DNA of 64,000 bases from Candidatus Rifleibacteriota bacterium (lineage in GTDB: Bacteria; Muiribacteriota; Ozemobacteria; Ozemobacterales; Ozemobacteraceae), in contig JAAYVD010000134.1 in the NCBI GenBank assembly GCA_012517355.1, forward strand, positions 124,001-188,000, given 5' to 3'. A program made the position numbers and the translations under genes. Positions 7,772-15,028 of the stretch are shown here, piece by piece (the stretch's first letter is position 1; every line of letters begins with the position of its first letter). The notes under the pieces are model-generated. The model saw only the letters and a program-made list of their open reading frames with translations. It did not search any database and was not told where the DNA came from.

Positions 7772-9010
7772 TCACACGTTCACGTTCAGACCCGCCTCGG
7801 CCTCCCCGCCGGCCATCTTCTGCTGGATGCCGTCGAGGGCCGAAAACAGGTCACGATGCAGGTCGTCATAGGCTTCACACCCCACCGACAGCCTGACCAG
7901 CCCGTCGGTGATCCCGGCGGCCTGACGGGATTCCCGGGCGACCGAGGCGTGCGTCATGCTGGCGGGGTGCTGGATCAACGTCTCGATGCCGCCGAGCGAC
8001 ACGGCCAGGGTGGCCAGGTGGACGCTGTCCATCAGCATCCGGCCCGCCTCGACCCCGCCCTTCAGCTCGAACGAGATCATCGCGCCGGGGCCGGTCATCT
8101 GCTTCTTCGCCAGCTCGTACTGGGGATGGGTGGCCAGACCGGGATAGGTGACCGTCGCCACCATGGGGTGCCGGGTCAGTTCGGTGGCCAGGCGCGCGGC
8201 GTTGTCCTGCCCGGCGCGCACCCGCAACGCCAGGGTCTTGACCCCGCGCAGCACGAGCCAGGCCTGGTGGGGATCGATCGTTCCCCCCATCTGGACGAGC
8301 ACGTTCTTCAGCCGGGTGGCCAGGTTGCGGTCGCGGGTGACCAGGATGCCGGCCACCACGTCGCTGTGCCCGTTCAGGAACTTGGTCATGCTGTGCAGCA
8401 CGACGTCGGCCCCCAGATCGAGAGGCTTCTGCAGCATCGGGCTGCAGAAGGTGTTGTCGACCACCACCACCGCCCCGACCCCGTGGGCCAGGCGCGACGC
8501 CTCGGCGATGTCGGTGACCGAGAGGGTCGGATTGGCCGGGGTCTCCAGGTAGACCAGCCGGGTGTTCGGCTTGAGGGCCGCCTGCAGCCGGTCGAGGGAA
8601 GAGGTGTCGACGAAATCCGCGGCCACGCCGAACCGGGCGAATTCCCGTTCGAGCAGCGTGCGCGAAGGACCATAGACGGAAGCCGTGGAAACCGCGTGGG
8701 CCCCCTGGCCAAGCAGGGCCATGTAGGCGGTGCTGACGGCGGCCATGCCCGAAGCCGTGGCCAGGCCGATGCCGCCCCCTTCCAGTTCGGCCACGCAGGC
8801 TTCCAGGGCCGCGGTGGTCGGATTGCCCAGGCGGGTGTACTTGTAGCCTTCCTGCCGCCCCGAGAAGCGGGCCGCCCCCTCCTCCGCGTTGGCGAAGGCG
8901 AACGTCGATGACTGGTAGATCGGAACGCTGACCCCGCCGAACAGGCGGTCGGGGTGCTGGCCGGCATGGATGCAGGCGGTGTCGAACTGCTGCGGGTGAT
9001 CGGTGGTCAT
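7772..9010 (-). CDS. PLP-dependent trans-sulfuration enzyme (methionine gamma-lyase/cystathionine gamma-synthase family)
   Basis: A 412-residue Cys/Met-metabolism PLP enzyme. The cofactor lysine is in VLHSMTKFLNGHSDVVAG. Other family marks are YKYTRLGNPTTAALE, the SGMAA region, ETPANPT and SLGGIETLIQHPASMTH. At the position where methionine gamma-lyases carry the YGCT cysteine, this protein has VYGPSRT, so methionine lysis, cystathionine synthesis/lysis or O-acylhomoserine sulfhydrylation all remain possible. The start is the ATG at 9008-9010 (AAGGAG upstream), giving the usual family length. A consensus promoter lies 240 bp upstream with a long structured leader between. Confidence 0.88.
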   Translation of the reverse strand: MTTDHPQQFDTACIHAGQHPDRLFGGVSVPIYQSSTFAFANAEEGAARFSGRQEGYKYTRLGNPTTAALEACVAELEGGGIGLATASGMAAVSTAYMALLGQGAHAVSTASVYGPSRTLLEREFARFGVAADFVDTSSLDRLQAALKPNTRLVYLETPANPTLSVTDIAEASRLAHGVGAVVVVDNTFCSPMLQKPLDLGADVVLHSMTKFLNGHSDVVAGILVTRDRNLATRLKNVLVQMGGTIDPHQAWLVLRGVKTLALRVRAGQDNAARLATELTRHPMVATVTYPGLATHPQYELAKKQMTGPGAMISFELKGGVEAGRMLMDSVHLATLAVSLGGIETLIQHPASMTHASVARESRQAAGITDGLVRLSVGCEAYDDLHRDLFSALDGIQQKMAGGEAEAGLNVNV

Positions 9011-9072
9011 TCCTTGCTCCTTGGGAGGACTGTCTTGTGTTGGGGATCGCTCCCCGACCGACGGGATGCCGG

Positions 9073-9127
9073 CCAGGGGAAAGGGGGACAGGATGGGATC
9101 GTCAAGGCCGGCTGCCCCTTCCCCTGG
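9073..9127 (-). promoter_or_regulatory. hairpin in the long 5' leader of the trans-sulfuration gene
   Basis: The leader transcript contains arms CCAGGGGAAGGGG (plus 9115-9127) and CCCCCTTTCCCCTGG (plus 9073-9087), which pair over about 13 bp with one bulge. The leader runs about 230 nt from the promoter to the ATG. I found no SAM-I consensus core (GAGGGA/GCAACC arrangement), so it is an unassigned leader structure and possibly an attenuator. Confidence 0.4.
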
Positions 9128-9249
9128 GAACCCGGCCCGCCGGGCCGCCGGGGGCACTATCCGTTCCGGAGCCGATCCCCGGCCCGGACTGGCAGGGGGC
9201 GACAACCATCCCTCGGGCCGATACCATGGGGAGGATTCCATCGGTCTCC

Positions 9250-9278
9250 AGGATATGAGCATACGCTCGAAATGTCAA
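9250..9278 (-). promoter_or_regulatory. sigma-70 promoter for the trans-sulfuration gene
   Basis: On the minus strand TTGACA (9273-9278) is separated by exactly 17 bases from TATCCT (9250-9255). This is one of the best promoter matches in the window. The predicted start near 9243 gives a leader of about 230 nt. Confidence 0.75.
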
Positions 9279-9286
9279 GCCCTGGG

Positions 9287-10378
9287 CTACCATTCCTCTC
9301 CCTTCCGGAAACGGTCGAGCAACTTCCTGTCCATCTCCCGATCCAACTCCGAGCGGTCGGGCATGTTCTTCACCTGCTCCAGCCAGGCGATGGCCTCGTC
9401 GCGGCGACCGGAGGCAACCAGGGTGATGGCCCGCAGCCGGAAGGCATAGCCCGGGCAGTCGGACAACCGGCAGGCCTGGGTGAACGCGTCCAGCGCCGCC
9501 GGCAGATCGCGGCCAGGCCCATGCCGGCCCGTATGATTGAAGCACTGCACCCCGATCTGGATCGGCAGTTCGCTCCGCCAGGGATTGTTGCGGGCCCCCG
9601 CCCGCAGGGTCGCCAGGGAGCGGTCGAATTGCTTGTTCATGTCCTGGACGTAGGCCAGCAGCAGGTAGGCTTCCACGAAATGTGGATCGATGGCCGGTAT
9701 CAGCTCCAGGGCGAACTCGACCCGGTGCCACAGCCCCCGGTGGGAATCCGCGTCCATCTGGATCCAGAGCAGGTTGGCCGCCAGTTCGCGCATGCCCAGA
9801 TGCTCGAGGATCAGGATCAGGCCGTTGGAGATGGCCGGCCCGCCCGTCTCCGTCTGTTCGTCGGCCAGGGCATGAGCGTGGCCGCACCCCGGTCCGTGGA
9901 CGTGGACGTGAGGACCATCACCGGGGAGAAGCTCGTGCAGGATGGCGTTCGGGGCATGGGCATGCTGGTGGCCATGGTCGTGGTCGTGACCCTCTCCCAC
10001 ATGTTCGTGTCCGGCGGGAGGGGTGGGCTCAGGAGCCGGGTGGTCATGGTCGGGCTGGTCGGCACCGGCAGGACCGGGACCGTGATCGTCGTCGTGGTCG
10101 TGGTCGTGGTTGCCCGGGTGACCGTGGCCAGGCCCGGGACCGTGCTCGTGACCGGGTTCATGATCGTGGCCGGGCGGATGCCCCGGTTCCCCCCCGGGGG
10201 CATGGCCGTCGGTGTCCGGTTCGGCGTCCGGATCGGCACTGGCGAGGACCTGCAGGCTGGACCGGCTGGCCACCCCGGCGGTCTCCTGGCGCCAGGCCTC
10301 GCGCAGGCCATGGGTGACCAACGCCAGGGCGGCGACCAGGACGACGAACAGGATTCCCTGCCTCCACCGGCCGTTCAC
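9287..10378 (-). CDS. membrane-anchored His-rich TPR-like protein linked to an ABC-2 transporter
   Basis: A 363-residue protein with an N-terminal membrane segment (about residues 6-22), then about 120 residues extremely rich in His, Asp, Gly and Pro (repeats such as GHDHEPGHEHGPGPGHGH). It ends in a helical TPR-like domain (FVEAYLLLAYVQDMNKQFDR, RDEAIAWLEQVKNM). The GTG start (10376-10378) overlaps the permease stop as GTGA, so it is made together with the ABC transporter. The His-rich part probably binds Zn, Ni or Cu, while the TPR part probably contacts a protein. It is not a recognised subunit of any ABC family I know. Confidence 0.65.
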   Translation of the reverse strand: MNGRWRQGILFVVLVAALALVTHGLREAWRQETAGVASRSSLQVLASADPDAEPDTDGHAPGGEPGHPPGHDHEPGHEHGPGPGHGHPGNHDHDHDDDHGPGPAGADQPDHDHPAPEPTPPAGHEHVGEGHDHDHGHQHAHAPNAILHELLPGDGPHVHVHGPGCGHAHALADEQTETGGPAISNGLILILEHLGMRELAANLLWIQMDADSHRGLWHRVEFALELIPAIDPHFVEAYLLLAYVQDMNKQFDRSLATLRAGARNNPWRSELPIQIGVQCFNHTGRHGPGRDLPAALDAFTQACRLSDCPGYAFRLRAITLVASGRRDEAIAWLEQVKNMPDRSELDREMDRKLLDRFRKGEEW

Positions 10379-11148
10379 AGGTCCTGTCGCTCCATGATCC
10401 AGATCCCCGCCGCGACGACGCACAGGACATAGACGGCCCCGTAGGCCGCGGCCCAGCCGACCAGGCCGGTGGAGATGGTCAGTTCCTTGATGATGCGGGC
10501 CTTGATGTTGAAGTAGGCGAAGTTGGGGATCACGAGGTAGGCGGCCGACACCAGGGCATCCAGGGCAGGCCATCCGGCCTCCGCCGCGAGATGCCGGACA
10601 TACTCGGCGAGGTTGCCCATGATGACCAGGAAGATCGTGAAGGAGAAGCACAGCACGGTGGAATCGGCCAGCGAGAACAACAACACCAGGGATCCGATGA
10701 TCGAGAACTCCATGGTCATGAACAGGATGATCCAGAAGAAGGTGTGCCAGACCGCCCCGAACTTGAGCCAGAGAAGCCCGGCGAAGATCGCGATCATCAC
10801 CGCCACGTTGACCACCACCGCGGCCAGCGTGCCCAGCAGTTTGCCCACGTAGAACTCCCACCGCGCGATCGGCAGGGTGAGCACGGCATAGGCGGTGCGC
10901 CGGTTCAGGTCCTCACGCAGGGTGGAAACGCCGATGAACAGGGTCAGCAGGAGGCCGAACAGCGAGATCACCGAAATGCCCACGTCCTGGACCATCCGGT
11001 ATTCGAGCATGGGCGAGGTTTCGAAATGGCCGAACAGGTTGAACAGGCCGAGGGCGATCAGCACGAAGATCAGGTGGACCGACAGCATCTTGTGCCGGGC
11101 CACGTCCAACAGCGCATCCCAGCCGATCAACAGGATCCGACGACTCAT
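10375..11148 (-). CDS. ABC-2 type transporter permease (NosY-like)
   Basis: A 257-residue integral membrane protein with about six hydrophobic helices (for example LSVHLIFVLIALGLFNLF and VYVLCVVAAGIWIM). It has the STLREDLNRRTAYAVLTLPI segment typical of ABC-2 permeases of the NosY/CcmB-like class, whose loops contact the ATPase. Start ATG 11146-11148 overlaps the ATPase stop (ATGA), and its stop overlaps the GTG of the His-rich protein. Together the three form an exporter-like module of unknown substrate; the His-rich partner hints at metals. Confidence 0.8.
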   Translation of the reverse strand: MSRRILLIGWDALLDVARHKMLSVHLIFVLIALGLFNLFGHFETSPMLEYRMVQDVGISVISLFGLLLTLFIGVSTLREDLNRRTAYAVLTLPIARWEFYVGKLLGTLAAVVVNVAVMIAIFAGLLWLKFGAVWHTFFWIILFMTMEFSIIGSLVLLFSLADSTVLCFSFTIFLVIMGNLAEYVRHLAAEAGWPALDALVSAAYLVIPNFAYFNIKARIIKELTISTGLVGWAAAYGAVYVLCVVAAGIWIMERQDL

Positions 11149-12227
11149 CCCGCCACCTCCTGCGCCGAGCCGACCACCCGGGTGAACACGGCTTCCAGGG
11201 AAAACCGCTCCGGCGTCACTTCCACGATTTCCGCTCCGGCCTGCACGAGGGAGGCCACGCAGGGCCCAACCGCCGCCGGGTCGGGGACCAGCCAGGAACC
11301 GAGCCCTTCCCGCGCGGGGGTCACGGGAGCCGGGCCCTGGCCGGGGCTCTGGCCGGGGTTCTGGCCAGGGCTCTGGCCGGGGCTCTGGCCGGGGCTCTGG
11401 CCCGGACCCTCCCCGACCCCGCCGGAGACGCAGGGGGGACCGGGAGGCGCGGCCGGCTGGACCTCCACGCCCGGCCGCGGCGGCGGGGGAACCTTGGACG
11501 GATCGGCCGGGGGCTGGAACCGGATGCGAGTCTTCCCCGACTCGAGCAGGTCGGCCAGCCGGCCCTGCCGCACCAGTTTTCCCCGGTGCAGGAACCCGAC
11601 CGTGTCGCAGACGTCGGCCAGCATGCCCACGGCATGGCTGCTCAACAGAATGCTGATCCCTTCGCGGCGCAACTGCTGCAGCACATCCTTCAGCAGATGC
11701 TGGCCAAGGGGATCGAGGCCGCTGACCGGTTCGTCGAGCAGGATCAGGCGGGCTTCCCCCATCAGGACCCGGGCCAGGTCGACCCGCTGGCGCATGCCCT
11801 TGGAACAGTGCCCGAGCCGCCGGCCACCCGTCCCTTCCATGCCGAGCCGGCGCAGGGCCCCGTCGACCGCTTCGGCCATCCGGGGCAGACCCCGCAACCG
11901 GGCATGGTACCGCAGGTATTCGCCCACCGTCAGGTAATCGGGGTGGTTGACCACCTCGGGCAGATACCCCACCCCTTCGCGGGAGGCCCGGCCCGGCACC
12001 TCCCGGCCGAACAGCCAGGCCCGGCCGGCGGTGGCCCGGACCAGCCCCAGCAACAGTTTGAAGGTGGTGGTTTTGCCCGCGCCGTTCGGGCCCAGCAGGC
12101 CGAACACCTCGCCGCGCCGGACGGTCAGGTCGAGGCCGTCCAGCAGGGACTGGGGCTGCCACCAACCGACCCGCTTGGTCAGTCCTTCCGTGCAGATGGC
12201 CGTGCCATCAAAGGAACCCGAGGTCAT
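11145..12227 (-). CDS. ABC-2 transporter ATP-binding protein with SPGQ tandem-repeat linker
   Basis: A 360-residue ABC ATPase. Walker A GPNGAGKT is at residues 46-53, the signature is HCSKGMRQRV near 140-149, and Walker B LILLDEP is at 161-167. After residue 235 a proline-rich linker carries about six tandem SPGQ/NPGQ tetrapeptides, encoded by 12-bp DNA repeats (plus 11338-11402). A C-terminal DrrA-like domain follows (AGAEIVEVTPERFSLEAVFT). The ATG at 12225-12227 was chosen because GGAGG lies just upstream. It overlaps the permease start and follows the TauE gene by 55 bp. Confidence 0.85.
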   Translation of the reverse strand: MTSGSFDGTAICTEGLTKRVGWWQPQSLLDGLDLTVRRGEVFGLLGPNGAGKTTTFKLLLGLVRATAGRAWLFGREVPGRASREGVGYLPEVVNHPDYLTVGEYLRYHARLRGLPRMAEAVDGALRRLGMEGTGGRRLGHCSKGMRQRVDLARVLMGEARLILLDEPVSGLDPLGQHLLKDVLQQLRREGISILLSSHAVGMLADVCDTVGFLHRGKLVRQGRLADLLESGKTRIRFQPPADPSKVPPPPRPGVEVQPAAPPGPPCVSGGVGEGPGQSPGQSPGQSPGQNPGQSPGQGPAPVTPAREGLGSWLVPDPAAVGPCVASLVQAGAEIVEVTPERFSLEAVFTRVVGSAQEVAG

Positions 12228-12282
12228 ACCCACCTCCCACCTGATTGCCTTTTCCACGCTGCGCGGGAGAAGGAACGCATGG

Positions 12283-13581
12283 TCACGGCTGGCCGATCTC
12301 CAGGGCGGGCGGCCCCTCCGGATCGTCGTCCGGGGACGGCAGCCCTTCCCGGTTGGGCCCGGCCGGGATCTCCGAGTCGGGGGGAGCCAGCCGCGACTCC
12401 CGCAACAGGAGCATCGCCACGAAGGCGGTGGCCAGGAAAGCAGCGCTGAACCCGACGGCCGACGCGTCGAACGGCACCAGCCAGACGGTCGTGGCGAACT
12501 CGAGCAGGATCAGGCCGATCAGGAAGCCCACCACGTGCTCCCGTTTCTGCCAGCTGCAAAACAGAGCCCCCAGGGGGGCCCCGAAGGCGACGATGGGAAC
12601 CGCCGCCAACCACATTGGCCAGACCGCCGGGGCCAGCCGCCCGCTCAGGGCCAGGAAACCGAACCCGATCAGGGAGACGGCGGCCATCAAAAAGACCGTG
12701 GTGCGGGTGCCGACCTTCTCGTCGACGTCGTAGCGCAGGCAGAGCAGGATGAACAGCACGACGTCCGCCCCGCTGCCGACGATGGACGCCGCCAGCCCGC
12801 CGACCACCCCCGCCGCCACGAACTCGAGCCGCCGGCGACCGTGGTCGCAGGCCACCCGGGTCCGCAGGATGCGCGGCCGGCGGTTCATCCAGACGAGGAA
12901 GCCGCCGAAGGCCAGGGTGAACATCGTGAAGAAGATCTTCGGGTATGGCGGCACCACCAGCGGGGCCACCCAGGTCAGGCCGACGAGGACGGCGGGGGCG
13001 GCCCCCGCCAGGGTCCACCAGAAGACCGGTTCCAGGAACCGGTAGCCGCTGCGGGCGATCAACAGAGCCCCACAGGTCATGCCGACCGACTGGATGGCCA
13101 GGGCGAAGTCGCGCGCGGTGCTGGCCGGAAGGTGCAGGACCTTGGTGAAGACGGGGAAGGCCACCGCCCCGCCCCCTTCCGCCGTCGCCCCGGCCACGAA
13201 GGAGCCGAAGGCCATGGTGGCCGAGACCGGCCAGAGGTCCTGCAGGAAAGCAAACCCCGGCCCAAGGGCGAGATACAGGGCCCAGACGACCAGGACGACT
13301 ACCGAGACCAGGAACCGACCGACAGGAGGTCGGTCAAACCCCTTTGCTGCCACGGATGGCGGCGCGAAACGTCCGTTTCGCGCCGCGCAAAGGGGCCGAC
13401 CGGCCCCAGGCCGGTCATCCCGGCCCACGGTACTGGCCGGCGACGCGGCACACCCTTGTCGCGTTTCGCCAATGGGCGGACCGGCACCCTGTCGGCCAGC
13501 CCCGTCTCCTTCCGTGGCGGGCGCGGCAAAACCCTCGGTTTGCGCCTCGCCTGGCAGGTGGCCGGAGGGCTGTGCGGTCAT
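12283..13581 (-). CDS. TauE/SafE-family membrane permease with repeat-derived N-terminus
   Basis: A 432-residue protein. From about residue 90 it is a typical eight-helix TauE/SafE (sulfite/sulfoacetate exporter) transporter, with paired half-repeats around GATAEGGGAVAFPVFTKVL and VGGLAASIVGSGADVVLF. The first ~88 residues are low complexity and encoded by a triplicated ~75-bp element (GFAAPATEGDGAGRQGAG, CAASPASTVGRDDRPGAG and GRFAPPSVAAKGFDRPP are aligned copies). The ATG at 13579-13581 overlaps the TsaA stop as ATGA. If the extension is not translated, the native start would be internal near residue 88. Sulfur-compound export is only inferred from the family. Confidence 0.8.
   Translation of the reverse strand: MTAQPSGHLPGEAQTEGFAAPATEGDGAGRQGAGPPIGETRQGCAASPASTVGRDDRPGAGRPLCAARNGRFAPPSVAAKGFDRPPVGRFLVSVVVLVVWALYLALGPGFAFLQDLWPVSATMAFGSFVAGATAEGGGAVAFPVFTKVLHLPASTARDFALAIQSVGMTCGALLIARSGYRFLEPVFWWTLAGAAPAVLVGLTWVAPLVVPPYPKIFFTMFTLAFGGFLVWMNRRPRILRTRVACDHGRRRLEFVAAGVVGGLAASIVGSGADVVLFILLCLRYDVDEKVGTRTTVFLMAAVSLIGFGFLALSGRLAPAVWPMWLAAVPIVAFGAPLGALFCSWQKREHVVGFLIGLILLEFATTVWLVPFDASAVGFSAAFLATAFVAMLLLRESRLAPPDSEIPAGPNREGLPSPDDDPEGPPALEIGQP
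13327..13550 (-). repeat. tandem triplicate of a palindromic in-frame element (family copy A)
   Basis: Three aligned units of about 75 bp lie in the 5' part of the TauE gene. The leftmost unit folds into three nested perfect stems: GGTCGG/CCGACC (13328-13333/13396-13401), CCCCTTTGC/GCAAAGGGG (13339-13347/13387-13395) and a 13-bp stem ending GGCGCGAAACG/CGTTTCGCGCC (13359-13371/13374-13386). The frame stays open through all copies. Related copies are at 29763, 52571 and probably 54404. Confidence 0.7.
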
Positions 13582-14072
13582 GGCTTCCGCTCGAACCGGT
13601 CGTCGGCCAGGACGCACTCGTCCTTGCGGAGCCGGTGTTCGTACCAGCCGATGCGGGTGGGCTGGAAGTGATCGAAGTCGGGAACATAGGGCTTGATGTC
13701 GAGCAGAGGGGTCCCGTCGAGCATGTCGGCCCCTTCGAAGGTCAGGCGGGTGCCCTCGATGGTCAGCAGCTGGACGATCGACAGCCCGATCGGGTTCGGC
13801 CGCTTCGGGGAGCGGGTGGCGAACACCCCGTGTTCCTTGCCGTCGAGGAAAGGGGTGACCTTCAGGGCTCCTTTGTCCATGCGGTCGAGGACGTAGAGGA
13901 GATAGACGTGGGAAAACCCCTCCAGGTCGGTCAGACCTTCCGCATAGGCGGGCCGGATGTCGATGTGCCCGCGCTCCCGGGTGGCCCGGGCCTGGATCGG
14001 CGTGCCCGCCGCCCGCGCGAACGGGGTGTGGATGACCCCGATGGGCTGGAACGCGAAGATCGGCTCAGCCAT
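13578..14072 (-). CDS. TsaA/TrmO-like (YaeB/UPF0066) family protein
   Basis: A 164-residue protein of the TsaA family, whose characterised member TrmO uses S-adenosylmethionine to N6-methylate a threonylcarbamoyl-adenosine in tRNA. Seen motifs are FQPIGVIHTPF at the start, the invariant FATRSPKRPNPIGLS around residues 80-94, and DGTPLLDIKPYVP near 120. The ATG at 14070-14072 was preferred over upstream codons because the family starts here; it overlaps the BMC gene by 8 bp. Short single-domain members like this are often found outside tRNA contexts, so the substrate is open. Confidence 0.88.
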   Translation of the reverse strand: MAEPIFAFQPIGVIHTPFARAAGTPIQARATRERGHIDIRPAYAEGLTDLEGFSHVYLLYVLDRMDKGALKVTPFLDGKEHGVFATRSPKRPNPIGLSIVQLLTIEGTRLTFEGADMLDGTPLLDIKPYVPDFDHFQPTRIGWYEHRLRKDECVLADDRFERKP

Positions 14073-14397
14073 GGAAGACCGCCTCTTCGATCCCGTCGGC
14101 CACGGCGGCCAGGGCGGCATTGACCGCGGAGGTGTCCCCATACACGGCGATGACCGATATGTGCGAGGGGCAGACCCCCTTGATCTCGGCCACCCGGACG
14201 GCGGCGGCCTTTTCGGCCAGGTCCGCGGCGGCGAAGACGGCGGCGGCCGGTCCCTGGATCAACCCGACGGCATCGGGAGGGGGAAACTCCTCGGGGAAGG
14301 TGGGCAACCGCACCCGACGGTGTTCGAGGATGGCCCAGAAGCCGGGGGATGGACGTTTCACCAGCAGCAGCTTGAGACCGGCGGGGGTGGGGTTCAT
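14065..14397 (-). CDS. lone bacterial-microcompartment (BMC) shell-domain protein
   Basis: A 110-residue protein. From residue ~42 it aligns by eye with the BMC shell fold: DAVGLIQGPAAAVFAAADLA, then EKAAAVRVAEIKGV, then HISVIAVYGDTSAVNAAL, matching the family pattern (A)VGxIE...EAADAMVKAA...V..GDV..V..A. The first ~40 residues are an extra segment. Both ends overlap neighbours (ATGA with PadR, 8 bp with TsaA). No second shell gene or encapsulated enzyme is in the window, so it probably acts alone, perhaps as a regulator or ligand-binding hexamer, rather than building a compartment. Confidence 0.7.
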   Translation of the reverse strand: MNPTPAGLKLLLVKRPSPGFWAILEHRRVRLPTFPEEFPPPDAVGLIQGPAAAVFAAADLAEKAAAVRVAEIKGVCPSHISVIAVYGDTSAVNAALAAVADGIEEAVFHG

Positions 14398-14915
14398 GGC
14401 GTCTCCCGAACCGCGGAACCCTGGCCGGCCCGGGTCCTTCCGGACCCCGTGGGGGCCCGTCGTCCGGCCGTGGTCCCGCGGCCCACGGCAACCCGTCGGG
14501 GAGCTGACCGTGGGGCGGGAGACGGGGGCTCCGGTCGTTCCGCGTCGATGGCGGCCACGAATCCGGCCAGGGAGGCCTGCAGGGCGGCCAGCACCCCGCG
14601 CCACTCCAGCAGGTGGCGGTTGCCCTTGGCGGTCAGGCGGTAGGCCCGGCGGGCGGGACCGCGCCCGGTCTGCCAGGCCGAGGTGACGTGCCCGTTCCGC
14701 TCGAGGACGCGCAGGGTACGGTAGAGGGCCGGCCCGTCGATCGGCACGCCGGTCAGCTCGTGCCCCTGCAGGCCGGTCAGCAGTTCATACCCATGGGCGG
14801 AACCCCGCTCACGCAGGGTGAACAACAGGAGCGGTTCCACGAACCGGTTGAGACTGTTCATGGCGCAGGAACAGGATTCCGGGGACTTCCGGGTTGCTGG
14901 TGACGAACGGGGCAC
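14394..14915 (-). CDS. PadR-family transcriptional regulator
   Basis: A 173-residue regulator. The winged-helix PadR domain spans about residues 24-95 (LLLFTLRERGSAHGYELL, PALYRTLRVLERNGHV, RAYRLTAKG). The C-terminal half is short and Arg/Pro/Gly-rich rather than the usual coiled dimer arm. The GTG at 14913-14915 is taken as the start because GGAGG lies 5 bases upstream; an internal ATG at 14859-14861 has a poor site. A strong promoter is 32 bp upstream of the start. Being first in the operon, it probably autoregulates the BMC-TsaA-TauE genes. Confidence 0.85.
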   Translation of the reverse strand: MPRSSPATRKSPESCSCAMNSLNRFVEPLLLFTLRERGSAHGYELLTGLQGHELTGVPIDGPALYRTLRVLERNGHVTSAWQTGRGPARRAYRLTAKGNRHLLEWRGVLAALQASLAGFVAAIDAERPEPPSPAPRSAPRRVAVGRGTTAGRRAPTGSGRTRAGQGSAVRETP

Positions 14916-14946
14916 GGTTTCCTCCCACGTAGATGTGATCGACACT

Positions 14947-14975
14947 TATATACCAGAAACCCCTATCAGGGTCAA
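14947..14975 (-). promoter_or_regulatory. sigma-70 promoter of the padR-led operon
   Basis: Minus-strand TTGACC (14970-14975), a 17-base spacer, then TATATA (14947-14952), just upstream of the GGAGG and GTG of the PadR gene. The short leader contains a TGT-N5-ACA dyad (TGTCGATCACA) that could be an operator. Confidence 0.7.
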
Positions 14976-15028
14976 CACCGACGGGCGGCCCCATGAACGG
15001 CGGGAGGAGTCGATCCGGACAGGGGCCG

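Noticed and set aside
9011-9250. SAM-I or cobalamin riboswitch upstream of the trans-sulfuration gene
   Set aside because: The conserved core words of these riboswitches are not found on the correct strand; only a simple hairpin is visible.
9842-10200. CDF or ZIP metal transporter (because of the His-rich run)
   Set aside because: The protein has only one membrane helix; the His-rich run is a soluble region.
14065-14397. Part of a complete bacterial microcompartment operon
   Set aside because: No other shell gene, vertex protein or signature enzyme is present in the window.
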